DNA from: Frateuria flava
GTDB lineage: Bacteria > Pseudomonadota > Gammaproteobacteria > Xanthomonadales > Rhodanobacteraceae
DNA length: 64,000 nt
Reading direction: 5' to 3'
NCBI RefSeq assembly: GCF_017837635.1
Contig: NZ_JAGJRS010000021.1
Span: forward strand, 274,024-338,023
Shown: piece by piece, positions 1-8,803 of the stretch
Layout: every line of letters starts with the position of its first letter
Position numbering within the stretch: position 1 is the stretch's first letter
The notes under the pieces: generated by a model
The model's database searches: none
Told to the model about the DNA's origin: nothing
What the model saw: the letters and a program-made list of their open reading frames with translations, nothing else
Program-made: the position numbers and the translations under genes

Positions 1-239
1 GCGCGATCGAGCGTTTCGTGGAAAAGGTCGAAGGCTGGGAAGAGGTGGTCGCCTGTCACGCGCTGACCGGCGACATGGACTACCTGCTGCACGTGTACGT
101 GGCGGATCTGCCCCACTTCTCGCGCTTCCTGCTCGACCGGTTGCTCAACGACGCTGGTGTCGCCGACGCCAATTCAAGCTTTGTGTTGCGCACGGTCAAG
201 CGCTCGCCCTCCCTGCCGCTGGGCCATCTGGAAGGCTGA
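1..239 (+). CDS. Lrp/AsnC family transcriptional regulator, C-terminal part (cut by window edge)
   Basis: Only the last 79 residues are present; the reading frame is already open at base 3 and ends with TGA at 237-239. The visible piece matches the RAM (ligand-binding, oligomerisation) domain of Lrp/AsnC regulators, with the typical pattern of a conserved W-E-x-V-x-x-C stretch, then 'ALTGDMDYLLHV' and a final strand followed by a short tail. The helix-turn-helix half lies outside the window. Such proteins bind DNA as octamers in response to amino acids; which amino acid cannot be told here. A GGTGGGC/GCCCACC hairpin follows 12 bases after the stop and could end its transcript. Confidence 0.85.
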   Translation, partial: AIERFVEKVEGWEEVVACHALTGDMDYLLHVYVADLPHFSRFLLDRLLNDAGVADANSSFVLRTVKRSPSLPLGHLEG

Positions 240-251
240 CCCCGGGGTAAG

Positions 252-269
252 GGTGGGCGCCAGCCCACC
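252..269. repeat. Short palindromic repeat GGTGGGC-N4-GCCCACC
   Basis: A perfect 7-bp inverted repeat with a 4-base loop, just after the regulator gene. The same stem with different loops recurs at 31521-31577 and 47244-47261, so it belongs to a repeat family of this genome. It may also work as a transcript end. The remainder of the gap to base 486 shows no convincing gene. Confidence 0.6.
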
Positions 270-486
270 GCGCGCCACCGGCAGAGCGGGCCGAAGCCCA
301 AGGGCGTCGTCGCGCTGGCCGTTCGCAGGCGGCAGCCATCTCGCGCACGTCCCCGTTGGCGCGGCCTTATCAGCTCGCCTGTTCCGCCGTTCCGGGCCGG
401 CGACGAGCCCACCCTGCTGCGGGCGGCGCGCGGACACCGTCAGGGTGTGCCAGGCCAGTGGCGACTGACGCTAAACTAGCCGGCTC

Positions 487-1281
487 ATGGATACCGATCC
501 GACTCCCGCCCGCGATCCCTGGCGTCCCGTGCGCTACCTGTGGCGGGTGCCGCTGCTGGTGCTGCACGTGCTGCTGGGCATCCTGTTGTGCGCGCTGATC
601 CTGAGCTGGAACAGGCACCGCGTGATGGTCGACGGACGCGAGCCGTTCGCCCATCGCATGATCCGCTGGTGGTCGACCATGCTGATGCGCATCTTCGGGC
701 TGCGCTCGGTGCGCGTGGGCAAGCCGCTGCCCGATCCGGTCCTGTTCGTCGCCAACCACACCTCGTGGATCGACATCGAGCTGCTGCACAGCCAGCGGGC
801 CGCCTGCTTCGTGGCCAAGGCCGAGATCGCGCGCTGGCCGCTGGTTGGCTGGATGGCGGCGACCGGCGGCACGATCTTCCACCGCCGCGGCAGCAACCAT
901 TCGCTGGCGGCAGTGATGCAGGCGATGGTCGAGCGGCTGCGCGGCGGCCGTTCGGTAGCGGTGTTCCCCGAGGGTGGCACCGGCCACAACGGCGTGCTGA
1001 AGGTGTTCCACGCGCGCATCTTCCAGGCCGCGCTGGATGCGCAGGTGCCGGTGCAGCCGGTGGCGCTGCGCTTCGCGCGCGACGGCAAGCGGGTGGTCGA
1101 TGCCGGCTTCCGCGAAGGGGAGAACTTCATGGGCAACCTGCTGCGCATGCTGGGCGAAGCGCCGCTGGACGCCGAGGTGCATTTTCTCGCCCCCGTGCCG
1201 GCCATGCCCGATGCGCGCCGGCGCATGGCCGAGCTGTCGCGCGAGCGCATAGGCGTCGCACTGGAAGATGCCCACGCATGA
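487..1281 (+). CDS. 1-acyl-sn-glycerol-3-phosphate acyltransferase family protein (PlsC-like)
   Basis: This 264-residue protein is a membrane-bound glycerolipid acyltransferase. The catalytic HX4D motif is seen as NHTSWID (His91, Asp96) and the phosphate-binding motif as FPEGGT (residues 160-165). A hydrophobic segment at about residues 20-41 would anchor it in the inner membrane. The family moves an acyl chain onto lysophosphatidate in phospholipid synthesis, but many such paralogs act on other lysolipids or ornithine lipids, so the exact substrate is open. Its TGA overlaps the ATG of the next gene (ATGA), which implies translational coupling with the YheT-type hydrolase. Confidence 0.88.
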   Translation: MDTDPTPARDPWRPVRYLWRVPLLVLHVLLGILLCALILSWNRHRVMVDGREPFAHRMIRWWSTMLMRIFGLRSVRVGKPLPDPVLFVANHTSWIDIELLHSQRAACFVAKAEIARWPLVGWMAATGGTIFHRRGSNHSLAAVMQAMVERLRGGRSVAVFPEGGTGHNGVLKVFHARIFQAALDAQVPVQPVALRFARDGKRVVDAGFREGENFMGNLLRMLGEAPLDAEVHFLAPVPAMPDARRRMAELSRERIGVALEDAHA

Positions 1282-2291
1282 GCGAGCTGCCGCGCGGAAA
1301 GGATTTCCGTCCCCCCTGGCCGCTGACCAGCGGCCATCTCCAGACCATGCTCTCCTCCAGCGGCGTGCGCCGGCTGCTGCTGCCCGCGAGCGCGCGCGAA
1401 GTGCTCGAGGGCGCCGAACCGGTGCTGGTCGACGGCGGCGAGGGCGTACGCCTGACCGGCGCGTTCACCGCGCAGCGCACCGGTGGCGCCTCGCGGGGGC
1501 TGGCGGTGCTGTTCCACGGCTGGGAAGGCAGCGTCGATTCCACCTATGTGCTGCAGACTGGCAGCCGCCTGCTGCGTGACGGCTGGGACGTGTTCCGGCT
1601 CAACTTCCGCGACCACGGCGCTAGCCATCACCTCAACGAGGCGCTGTTCCACTCCTGCCGCATCGATGAGGTGGTGCACTCGCTGCGCGACATCGTGCGC
1701 CGGTGGCCACGGCCGGTCACCGCGCTGGCCGGTTTCTCGCTGGGCGGCAACTTTGCCTTGCGCGCGGCGTTGCGTGCACCGCACGCGGGCATCGGGCTGG
1801 ACTACGCGCTGGCCGTGTGCCCGATCATCGACCCTGGCGAAGGCCTGTTCTCGCTGGAGAAGAGCGCGCCCTGGTTCTACCAGGCGTACTTCATGCGCAA
1901 GTGGCGGCAGTCGCTGAAGGCCAAGCAACAGGCCTTCCCGCAGCGGCAGTACTTCGAGCTCGCCGAGCTCAAGCAGAGCCTGCGCGGGCTGACCGAGTCG
2001 CTGGTGCTGCGGCACACCGACTTCGAATCGCTCGAGGCGTACCTGGACGGCTATTCGGTAGCGCGCGATGCGCTGGCCGGCCTGGACATCCCGGCCACCA
2101 TCCTCACCGCGCGCGACGATCCGGTCATCCCCGTGGGTGCGTTCGAGCAGCTTGAGCTGCCGTCGAACATCGAACTGGACATCGCCGACCATGGCGGCCA
2201 CTGCGGGTTCATCCGCGGCGCCGACATGGTCAGTTTCACCGACGAATACATCGCCGCACGCTTCAACGCCATCACGACGCGCTCCCCGTAG
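1278..2291 (+). CDS. YheT-family alpha/beta hydrolase
   Basis: The 337-residue protein starts at the ATG that overlaps the stop of the acyltransferase gene. It opens with 'PPWPLTSGHLQTML', the signature N-terminus of the YheT/COG0429 esterase-like family. The nucleophile elbow is GFSLGG, and the C-terminal part carries an Asp ('ARDDPVIP') and a His ('DHGGHCGF') that complete a Ser-Asp-His triad. The family is thought to hydrolyse esters, possibly lipids; the natural substrate is unknown. Pairing with an acyltransferase suggests a joint role in acyl-lipid turnover, which is inference. It ends 16 bases before the convergent VOC gene. Confidence 0.88.
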   Translation: MSELPRGKDFRPPWPLTSGHLQTMLSSSGVRRLLLPASAREVLEGAEPVLVDGGEGVRLTGAFTAQRTGGASRGLAVLFHGWEGSVDSTYVLQTGSRLLRDGWDVFRLNFRDHGASHHLNEALFHSCRIDEVVHSLRDIVRRWPRPVTALAGFSLGGNFALRAALRAPHAGIGLDYALAVCPIIDPGEGLFSLEKSAPWFYQAYFMRKWRQSLKAKQQAFPQRQYFELAELKQSLRGLTESLVLRHTDFESLEAYLDGYSVARDALAGLDIPATILTARDDPVIPVGAFEQLELPSNIELDIADHGGHCGFIRGADMVSFTDEYIAARFNAITTRSP

Positions 2292-2307
2292 AAGAGCGGG
2301 CGCGAGG

Positions 2308-2730
2308 CTAGCGCGCGAACAGCCGCGCGGGATCGGCGAACGCCTTGAACTCCAGCGCGTTGCCGCACGGATCGAGCAGGAACATGGTGGCCTGTTCGCC
2401 CGGCTGGCCGCGGAAGCGGATGTGCGGCTCGACGACGAAGCGGGTGTCGGCCGCGCGCAGGCGATCGGCCAACGCCTGCCAGGCGTCCATCGGCAGCACC
2501 AGGCCGAAATGGCGCACCGGCACGGCGTCGCCGTCGACGTCGTGCGCGGCCACGTCGCGCGCTTCGTCCGGGGCCAGGTGCGCGACGATCTGGTGGCCGT
2601 GGAAGTCGAAGTCGACCCAGTCGTCGCTGGAACGCCCTTCCGGGCAGCCGAGCAGGCCGCCGTAGAAGGCGCGTGCGTTCGCCAGCGAGCTGACCGGGAA
2701 GGCGAGGTGGAAGGGCGGCAGCGTGCGCAT
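2308..2730 (-). CDS. VOC (glyoxalase/bleomycin resistance-like) family protein
   Basis: A 140-residue single-domain member of the vicinal oxygen chelate superfamily. It begins 'HLAFPVSSLANARAFYGGLLGC', the classic first beta-alpha-beta unit, and ends with 'FLLDPCGNALEFKAF', the usual second metal-binding strand (Glu). First-shell candidates are His near residue 8, His around 80 and Glu near 130. The family includes glyoxalase I, dioxygenases and drug-binding proteins; nothing here fixes the substrate. In-frame ATGs at 2754 and 2760 would add 8-10 residues; I chose 2730 because the VOC fold starts directly after it. Confidence 0.85.
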   Translation of the reverse strand: MRTLPPFHLAFPVSSLANARAFYGGLLGCPEGRSSDDWVDFDFHGHQIVAHLAPDEARDVAAHDVDGDAVPVRHFGLVLPMDAWQALADRLRAADTRFVVEPHIRFRGQPGEQATMFLLDPCGNALEFKAFADPARLFAR

Positions 2731-2893
2731 GTCTATCTCGCGGGGCGGGGACATCAGCATGAGCGGCGCCGGGCGAAGGATCAACGCCCACCGTTCACGC
2801 CGCCAGGGTCGGTCCGGCGTCATGCTGGCCACCCGACACGCCGCCCGATGACCGCATGCCCGTGATGCACCCGCCCACGCGCAGGAGCCCCGC

Positions 2894-3670
2894 ATGGGCA
2901 TGACGCCGATCCTCGCCGCCACCCTGGGCGGTGCCGCCGGTGCCCTCGCCACGGCACTGGGCACGGTGCCGGCGCTGTTCGCCAGGAACATCGACCAGCG
3001 GACCCAGGACACCATGTTCGGCTTCGGCGCGGGGGTCATGCTGGCGGCCAGCGCCTTCTCGCTGGCGCTGCCGGGCATCCACGAAGCCCAGCGGCAGGGG
3101 CAGGGGCCGTGGACGGCCGGCGCGCTGGTCGGCGTGGCGATCCTGATCGGGGCGGCCGCGCTGGTGCTGCTCGAGCGCGTGCTGCCGCACGAGCACTTCA
3201 TCAAGGGACCCGAGGGGCATCCGTCACTGCGGCTCAAGCGTGCCTGGCTGTTCGTGTTCGCCATCTGCCTGCACAACCTGCCCGAGGGCCTGGCGATCGG
3301 CGTCGGCTTCGGGCCGGGCGTGGCCCACGGCGTGGCGCTGGCCACCGGCATCGCCATCCAGGACCTGCCCGAGGGGCTGGTGGTGGCGATGGCGCTGATG
3401 GCCGCCGGCTACGGGCGGCGCTGGGCGGTGTCGGTAGGGATGGCCTCGGGCCTGATCGAGCCGGTCGGCGCGCTGGTCGGCGCCGGCGTGGTGATCGATT
3501 ACCCGATGCTGCTGCCGGTGGGGCTGGGCTTCGCGGCCGGCGCGATGCTGTTCGTGGTCAGCCACGAGATCATTCCCGAATCGCACCGGCAGGGACACGA
3601 GCATTTCGCCACCGGCGGGTTGATGGTGGGCTTCGTGCTGATGATGCTGCTCGATACCGCGTTCGGTTGA
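2894..3670 (+). CDS. ZIP family divalent metal transporter (GufA-like)
   Basis: A 258-residue inner-membrane protein with about eight hydrophobic segments. The metal-site motifs of the ZIP family are clear: 'HNLPEG' (His127, Pro130, Glu131) in one helix and 'QDLPEG' (Gln156, Asp157, Glu160) in the next. A Gln in place of the second helix's His is usual in the GufA branch. Such proteins take up zinc and sometimes iron or manganese. A CAGGAGC Shine-Dalgarno precedes the ATG. The manganese catalase gene follows on the other strand, which makes a manganese link conceivable but unproven. Confidence 0.9.
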   Translation: MGMTPILAATLGGAAGALATALGTVPALFARNIDQRTQDTMFGFGAGVMLAASAFSLALPGIHEAQRQGQGPWTAGALVGVAILIGAAALVLLERVLPHEHFIKGPEGHPSLRLKRAWLFVFAICLHNLPEGLAIGVGFGPGVAHGVALATGIAIQDLPEGLVVAMALMAAGYGRRWAVSVGMASGLIEPVGALVGAGVVIDYPMLLPVGLGFAAGAMLFVVSHEIIPESHRQGHEHFATGGLMVGFVLMMLLDTAFG

Positions 3671-3771
3671 AGCACCGCGCCAGGGCGCCCCTCCGCCCTG
3701 CAGTTCAGGTCGCGACGCTCATGCAAGAGCGGTCAAGCGGCAAGGCAGGCGCCTGGACGCTCACCCACGAG

Positions 3772-3795
3772 CCTTCCCCCGCGCGCGGGGGAAGG
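3772..3795. repeat. 24-bp perfect palindrome, REP-like, between convergent genes
   Basis: CCTTCCCCC and GGGGGAAGG flank GCGCGC, giving a fully self-complementary 24-bp stretch, followed by a GGTGCCCGAAGGGCGG tail typical of Xanthomonadales intergenic repeats. It lies between the ends of the ZIP and catalase genes, where it could terminate either transcript. There is no T-run, so true intrinsic termination is uncertain. Confidence 0.6.
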
Positions 3796-3836
3796 TGCCC
3801 GAAGGGCGGATGGGGGAAGCCCTGCGGAGATGCGCG

Positions 3837-4733
3837 TTAGTGGCGGGTGCCCTGCGGCTGGCCACCACTGCGGCCCAGGTCGGCGCCGGTCTCCGGGTTG
3901 ATCGACGGATTGGAGCGCGTGCGCTGGGCCATCTGCGTCAGCACCGAGCGCTGCTGGTCGGTCATGCCCACCTCCGGCAGGCCGCTGCCGCCGTCCATCG
4001 CCAGCATCTTTTCGCGGTCGCTGACGAACTGGAAGTTGTCGTCGCTGTTCCACGGCCCGCGCATGTCGCCCTCCCCCTGCGAGGTGTTGACGTACATGTT
4101 GGCGAACTCCGGCTTGCCCGGCAGCTTGCCCGGCGGGAAGTTCGGCTCGATCGCGTAGAGCGCCTTCTCGAACGATTGCTGGTGGGCGATCTCGCGGGTC
4201 ATCAGGAAACCCAGCGCCTCGCGCACGCCGGCATCGGCGGTGACGTTGATCAGCCGCTCGTAGATGATCTTGGCGCGCGCCTCGGCGGCGATGTTCGAGC
4301 GCAGGTCGGCGGTGGGCTCACCGATCGAATCGATGTACCCGGCCGTCCACAACTGGCCGCCGGAGTTGGTCAGCGCCGGCCCGCCGCCGTAGAGCACCTG
4401 GGTCACGTGCGAGTCGTTGCCGGCGCCCTGCAGCTCGCGGAACATCTGCGCCTGTTCCTCGGCGCCTTCGGCGAGCTTGCCCTTGCCACCCTTGTTGAGC
4501 ATGCCCACGATGGTGCCGATGACCTCCAGGTGGCTCAGTTCCTCGGTGGCGATGTCCAGCAGCATGTCCTTGCGACCGGGGTCGTCCTCGGCCAGCGCCT
4601 GGGTGAAGTAGCGCATCGCCGCGGCCAGCTCGCCCTGCGGGCCGCCGAATTGTTCGAGCATGAGGTTGGCGAGTGCCGGATTGCATTCGGAAACCCGCAC
4701 CGTGTACTGCAGGCGTTTGTTGTGAGCGAACAT
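3837..4733 (-). CDS. Manganese-containing (non-haem) catalase
   Basis: A 298-residue cytoplasmic ferritin-like protein that breaks down hydrogen peroxide with a dinuclear manganese centre. The ligand set is visible at near-canonical positions: Glu35 (GGPQGELAAAM), Glu65 and His68 (ATEELSHLE), Glu151 (EARAKIIYERL) and His184 (REIAHQQSFEKAL). The C-terminal tail after about residue 225 is loosely structured and rich in Gly/Pro/Ser, as in the family. An AAGGA ribosome site precedes the ATG at 4733; the frame stays open upstream but without family similarity. Transcribed alone, with a 243-bp gap to the upstream ATPase gene. Confidence 0.93.
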   Translation of the reverse strand: MFAHNKRLQYTVRVSECNPALANLMLEQFGGPQGELAAAMRYFTQALAEDDPGRKDMLLDIATEELSHLEVIGTIVGMLNKGGKGKLAEGAEEQAQMFRELQGAGNDSHVTQVLYGGGPALTNSGGQLWTAGYIDSIGEPTADLRSNIAAEARAKIIYERLINVTADAGVREALGFLMTREIAHQQSFEKALYAIEPNFPPGKLPGKPEFANMYVNTSQGEGDMRGPWNSDDNFQFVSDREKMLAMDGGSGLPEVGMTDQQRSVLTQMAQRTRSNPSINPETGADLGRSGGQPQGTRH

Positions 4734-4976
4734 GAGGGGTCCTTGTCGTCTGCGGAGGGAGACGACCGGCACGGAGCACCGGCCGCGAGGGTCTCCGAGA
4801 GCGGCAAGAACCGTGCCCTTGGCAGCGGCACGGGTTGTGGCTGTTTGCCGGATCGGTACGGCGCAAGATTTGCGCTCGGCTGCAACATTTGCAGCGCGGC
4901 CTTGCGCTTCTCCCCGCCGAGGAGCGGGGGGTGTGAGGGCTTGAGTGCGCGGGAAGGCGAGCGTGGGCGCAGCCGC

Positions 4977-6452
4977 TCAGTCGGCCGATACGCAGCGTGT
5001 GCGCGCCCACTCGCGCAAGGTCTGCACCTGCTCGCGCATCAGCACCGACAACGGCCGCGTCTGCTCCAGCGCGCGGCACAGTGCGGCCTGGTCCGGCGGC
5101 ACGCCGCTGCCGGCGGTGTCGTACAGCGCACTGACGATGGCCTGCTCGATCTCGGCGCCGGAGAAGCCTTCGCTCGCGGTGGCGAGGGCCGGCAGGTCGA
5201 ACGCCGCCGGGTCCAGCTTGCGCCGCTTCAGGTGCAGCCCGAATACCGCCGCGCGTGCCGCGGGCGAGGGCAGGTCGACGAAGAAGATCTCGTCGAAGCG
5301 GCCCTTGCGCAGCAACTCCGCCGGCAACTGGTCGACCGCGTTGGCGGTGGCGACCACGAACACCTTGGCCTTGCGCTCGGCCATCCAGGTGAGCAGGTAG
5401 CCGAGCACGCGGCGCGACACGCCGCCGTCCTCGCCGCCGCCGCTGGCCAGACCTTTCTCGATCTCGTCGATCCACAGCACGCAGGGCGCGAGCAGTTCCA
5501 CGCTGGCCAGCGCCTCGCGCAGGTTCTTCTCCGTTTCGCCCTGGTACTTGTCGTACAGCGTGCCGAAATCCAGCCGCACCAGCGGCACGCCGAAGCCGCC
5601 GGCGGTGGCCTTGGCTGCCAGGCTCTTGCCGCAGCCCTGCACGCCCAACAACAGCACGCCCCTGGGCGGATCGAGCGCCGGCTGCGGATCGAGGAACACC
5701 GCGCGGCGGCGCTCGATCCAGGCGTTGAGCCGCGCCACGCCGGCGACGTCAGCGAAGCTCGCGGTGGCGTACTCGTAGTGCAGCAGGCCGGAGCGGTTGA
5801 GCAGGTCGAACTTCGAGCGCATCAGGTCGGGCAGGTCGGCGGCGCCCAGCGCGCCGTCGTTGTAGATCAGCTTGCGCACGATCCGTCGCGCGTCCGGTCC
5901 GGACAGGCCGACCAGGTTGCGTACCAGCGTGCGTGCGGCATCGCTGTCGACCTCCAGCCGGCGGCCCTGTTCGCGCTGCCACGCCGCCGCTTCGCCACGC
6001 AGGATCCCGGCCAGCTCCTTGATGTCCGGCAGTGCCAGCGGCACGCGCAGGGCCAGCGCTTCCAGCGCCGGCGGCAGTTCGATCCGGGCGCCGACCAGCA
6101 CGAGGGTATGCGCGGCGCTGCGCTGGCGCTGCACGATCTCGCGCAACTGGCGCAGGCTCATCGCATAGCCCAGCAGCGGATGGAAATCGAACAGCAGGTA
6201 GACGCCACGCTCCTCGGCGGCGCGGATCGCAGCCAGCGTCGCATCGGCATCCGACGCGATCTCCTGGCCGGCCGGCTGGGCGAAGTCCAGCCGGCGCAGT
6301 CCGTCGGTGAGCGTCCAGCGCCACAGCGGCCGCAACGACTGCGCGATGACGTGGCGAAAGCACTCGATCACGCGTTGCTCGTCCACCGTCTCGATCACCA
6401 GCAACGGCGTGGCCGCGCGGACCAGGGTGGCCAGGTCGTCCAGTTCGCTCAT
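4977..6452 (-). CDS. Ycf46-like AAA+ ATPase
   Basis: A 491-residue cytoplasmic protein. The N-terminal half (about 1-230) resembles a degenerate ATPase domain that has lost its nucleotide motifs; the second half is a full AAA+ module with Walker A GVQGCGKSLAAK (about 270-281), Walker B 'VLWIDEIEKG', a sensor-1 'VVATAN' and an arginine finger 'LLRKGRFDE'. This two-part build and the 'PRGVLLLGVQG' lead-in match the Ycf46 family of cyanobacteria and proteobacteria, whose role is poorly known and has been tied to photosynthesis and carbon regulation in cyanobacteria. The start at 6452 follows a strong AAGGGGG site. Confidence 0.85.
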   Translation of the reverse strand: MSELDDLATLVRAATPLLVIETVDEQRVIECFRHVIAQSLRPLWRWTLTDGLRRLDFAQPAGQEIASDADATLAAIRAAEERGVYLLFDFHPLLGYAMSLRQLREIVQRQRSAAHTLVLVGARIELPPALEALALRVPLALPDIKELAGILRGEAAAWQREQGRRLEVDSDAARTLVRNLVGLSGPDARRIVRKLIYNDGALGAADLPDLMRSKFDLLNRSGLLHYEYATASFADVAGVARLNAWIERRRAVFLDPQPALDPPRGVLLLGVQGCGKSLAAKATAGGFGVPLVRLDFGTLYDKYQGETEKNLREALASVELLAPCVLWIDEIEKGLASGGGEDGGVSRRVLGYLLTWMAERKAKVFVVATANAVDQLPAELLRKGRFDEIFFVDLPSPAARAAVFGLHLKRRKLDPAAFDLPALATASEGFSGAEIEQAIVSALYDTAGSGVPPDQAALCRALEQTRPLSVLMREQVQTLREWARTRCVSAD

Positions 6453-6577
6453 GCATCCCCCTTGTGAGGCCGCTACGGTAGCAGGGGCGACGGCCGGCAC
6501 CCACCCGGCCAGCCCATCCTTTCCCGCTTCACGGCACCGGCGTTACGCTGGCTCTTCCGCTGCCAAGGAGAGCCGTC

Positions 6578-7666
6578 ATGCGTCTGCTGCTCGTGCTGCT
6601 GCTGGCCCTGTCCGTCGCACCCGCCTGGGCGGCTCCCGCGCTCGACCGGCTGGTCCTGCCCAAGGGCTTCCATGTCGCCGTCTACTCCGACCAGGTCCCG
6701 CAGGCGCGCGAACTGGCGGTGGGCGCCAGGGGCACCGTGTTCGTCGGTTCGATGGATGCCGGCAAGGTCTACGCGCTGACCGACGCCGACCACGACGGCC
6801 GTGCGGAGAAGGTGCGCGTGGTCGCCAGCGGGCTGCAGCTGCCGGTTGGCGTGGCCTTCCACCAGGGCGACCTGTACGTCTCGGCGGTCAGCCGCATCCT
6901 GGTGCTGCGCGACATCGAGAACCACCTGGACGATCCGCCTAAACCCGAGCTGGTCTACGGCAAGTTCCCCACCGAGACGCACCACGGCTGGAAGTTCATC
7001 GCCTTCGGCCCCGACGGCAAGCTGTACGTGCCGATCGGCGCGCCGTGCAACCTGTGCGACAAGGACAAGGCTTACGCCAAGCTGACACGCATGAACCCCG
7101 ACGGCACCGACCTGACCGACGTCGCCTACGGCATCCGCAACACGGTCGGCTTCGACTGGCGGCCCTCGACCGGCAAGCTGTGGTTCACCGACAACGGCCG
7201 CGACATGCTCGGCGACGACGTGCCCAGCGACGAGCTCAATCGGCTCGACCACGTCGGCCAGCATTTCGGCTACCCGTACTGCCACCAGGGCGACATCGCC
7301 GATCCGGAGTTCGGCAAGGGCCACCCGTGCAAGGACTACGCGCCGCCGGTGCTCAAGCTGGGGCCCCACGTCGCCTCGCTGGGGCTGCGCTTCTATACCG
7401 GCAAGCAGTTCCCGGCGCGCTACCGGGGCGCGCTCTTCATCGCCGAACACGGCTCGTGGAACCGCACGACGAAGTCCGGCTACCGCGTGATGGTGGTGCG
7501 GCTGGACGGGGCCAAAGTCGCCTCCTACGAGCCCTTCATCACCGGCTTCGAGCAGGACGAGCAGGCCTGGGGCCGACCGGTGGACGTGCAGCCGTTGCCC
7601 GATGGCAGCCTGCTGGTGAGCGATGACACGGCCGGCGCGGTGTATCGCGTGACGTACAAGCGCTGA
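6578..7666 (+). CDS. Secreted PQQ-dependent sugar dehydrogenase (L-sorbosone dehydrogenase-like)
   Basis: A 362-residue exported protein. A signal peptide (MRLLLVLLLALSVAPAWA, cleavage about residue 18) leads into a six-bladed beta-propeller of the GSDH/sorbosone dehydrogenase type. Blade motifs such as 'FVGSMDAGKVYAL', 'HHGWKFIAFGPDGKLY' and 'IAEHGSWNRT' are visible, with the family's paired cysteines 'GAPCNLCDK' around residue 155. Related enzymes oxidise sugars in the periplasm with pyrroloquinoline quinone. No PQQ synthesis genes lie in the window, so the cofactor source is unknown. It stands alone; a paired palindromic repeat begins 10 bases after its stop. Confidence 0.85.
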   Translation: MRLLLVLLLALSVAPAWAAPALDRLVLPKGFHVAVYSDQVPQARELAVGARGTVFVGSMDAGKVYALTDADHDGRAEKVRVVASGLQLPVGVAFHQGDLYVSAVSRILVLRDIENHLDDPPKPELVYGKFPTETHHGWKFIAFGPDGKLYVPIGAPCNLCDKDKAYAKLTRMNPDGTDLTDVAYGIRNTVGFDWRPSTGKLWFTDNGRDMLGDDVPSDELNRLDHVGQHFGYPYCHQGDIADPEFGKGHPCKDYAPPVLKLGPHVASLGLRFYTGKQFPARYRGALFIAEHGSWNRTTKSGYRVMVVRLDGAKVASYEPFITGFEQDEQAWGRPVDVQPLPDGSLLVSDDTAGAVYRVTYKR

Positions 7667-7675
7667 AGCTTTTCT

Positions 7676-7836
7676 CCCTCTCCCCCCGTTTGATAGATGA
7701 CCGGAGAGGGGCGGGGTGAGGGCCCGGGGCTCGCGGGGGAAGCCTCCTCGTGTCAGGCAGTTGGAGTCGCCTGTGCGGGACTTGGCCGCTAGGGCTCCCC
7801 TCACTCCAACCCTTTCCCCGGAGGGGAGAGGGAGCC
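7676..7836. repeat. Paired palindromic repeat (BIME-like), CCCTCTCC/GGAGAGGG family
   Basis: Two copies of the same palindromic unit in opposite orientation fill the gap before the PEBP gene. The first has CCCTCTCC (7676-7683) and GGAGAGGG (7703-7710) followed by a GGGGTGAGGG tail; the second is at about 7797-7836 in reverse. The copies bracket about 85 bases. The same unit occurs at 13874-14028, 30869-30991 and 37640-37692. Confidence 0.7.
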
Positions 7837-7866
7837 GACTTCCCGCAACCTGAGGAGGACCACCCG

Positions 7867-8487
7867 ATGCAACTACGCAGCAACGACTTCCAGGACGGCC
7901 AGCCGATCCCGCGCGAGTGCGCCTTCGGCAAGCCGGGCGATCCGATCGCGCTGTCCGACAACCGCAACCCGCACCTGGCCTGGCGCGATGCCCCGCCGCG
8001 CACGCGCTCGTTCGTGCTGACCTGCGTCGATGGCGACGCGCCCAGCCGCGGCGACGACGTCAACAAGCAAGGCCGCACGGTCAGCGCCGACCTGCCCCGC
8101 ACCGACTTCGTGCACTGGCTGATCGCCGACATTCCGGCCGAATGCGGCGAATTCGGCAACGGTTCGTGCAGCGACGGCGTCACAGCCCACGGCAAGCGCG
8201 CGCCGACCGGGCCGGCCGGCAGCCACCAGGGCGAGAACGACTACAGCGGATGGTTCGCCGCCGACCCCGACATGGCTGGCACCTACCTCGGCTACGACGG
8301 CCCGTGCCCGCCCTGGAACGACGCGCGCGTGCACCGCTACCGTTTCGAACTGCACGCGCTGGACGTTTCCAGCCTGGGGCTGTCCCCTGGATTCAACCGC
8401 GAGCAACTGCAGCAGGCGATGAAAGGCCACGTGCTGGCCAGCGCCGCCCTGACCGGCACTTACGCCATCAACCCGGACGCGAAGTGA
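7867..8487 (+). CDS. YbhB/YbcL family Raf-kinase-inhibitor-like (PEBP) protein
   Basis: A 206-residue protein of the phosphatidylethanolamine-binding protein fold. Family marks are 'FGKPGDPIALSDNRNPHLAW', the 'DFVHWLIADIP' strand with the conserved His, the 'GYDGPCPPWNDARVHRYRFELHALD' block and the C-terminal 'MKGHVLASAALTGTY'. Bacterial members such as E. coli YbhB have no settled function. I chose the ATG at 7867 because a TGAGGAGG ribosome site lies 9 bases upstream; the frame is open further back but only through repeat DNA. Confidence 0.9.
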   Translation: MQLRSNDFQDGQPIPRECAFGKPGDPIALSDNRNPHLAWRDAPPRTRSFVLTCVDGDAPSRGDDVNKQGRTVSADLPRTDFVHWLIADIPAECGEFGNGSCSDGVTAHGKRAPTGPAGSHQGENDYSGWFAADPDMAGTYLGYDGPCPPWNDARVHRYRFELHALDVSSLGLSPGFNREQLQQAMKGHVLASAALTGTYAINPDAK

Positions 8488-8613
8488 ACGGAGGACGCAC
8501 TGGCACGCGCCTCTTCACGTGCAGATGGCGACCCCTGTGGATGAATGAGACCCATCGGGCCTTGCAGGCCGGCCCAGGAAGGGGATCGTCTCTCAACCCA
8601 TGAGGAAGCCGTC

Positions 8614-8769
8614 ATGCTGCATTACGCCATCGTCTTTCTGGTCATCGCGATCATCGCTGCGATCCTCGGTTTCGGCGGCATCGCCGGCGCGGCCGCAGGC
8701 ATCGCTAAAATCCTGTTCGTCATCTTCCTGATCCTGGCGATCATCGCCTTCTTCCGCCGCGCCAGCTAA
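8614..8769 (+). CDS. DUF1328 small membrane protein (YtjA-like)
   Basis: A 51-residue protein made of two hydrophobic helices split by a glycine-alanine turn ('[15 protein letters not shown]') and ending in 'FFRRAS'. This is the DUF1328/YtjA signature. The function is unknown; in other bacteria it belongs to sets induced in stationary phase or envelope stress. A TGAGGA ribosome site precedes the ATG. It opens a run of five same-strand genes through 11159. Confidence 0.85.
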   Translation: MLHYAIVFLVIAIIAAILGFGGIAGAAAGIAKILFVIFLILAIIAFFRRAS

Positions 8770-8803
8770 AGCGGCGGCCATCACCACCCTCCGGGAGAAC
8801 GCC

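Noticed and set aside
240..486. Short open frames between the Lrp-type gene and the acyltransferase gene
   Set aside because: They lack ribosome sites and overlap each other in several frames, typical of GC-rich non-coding DNA.
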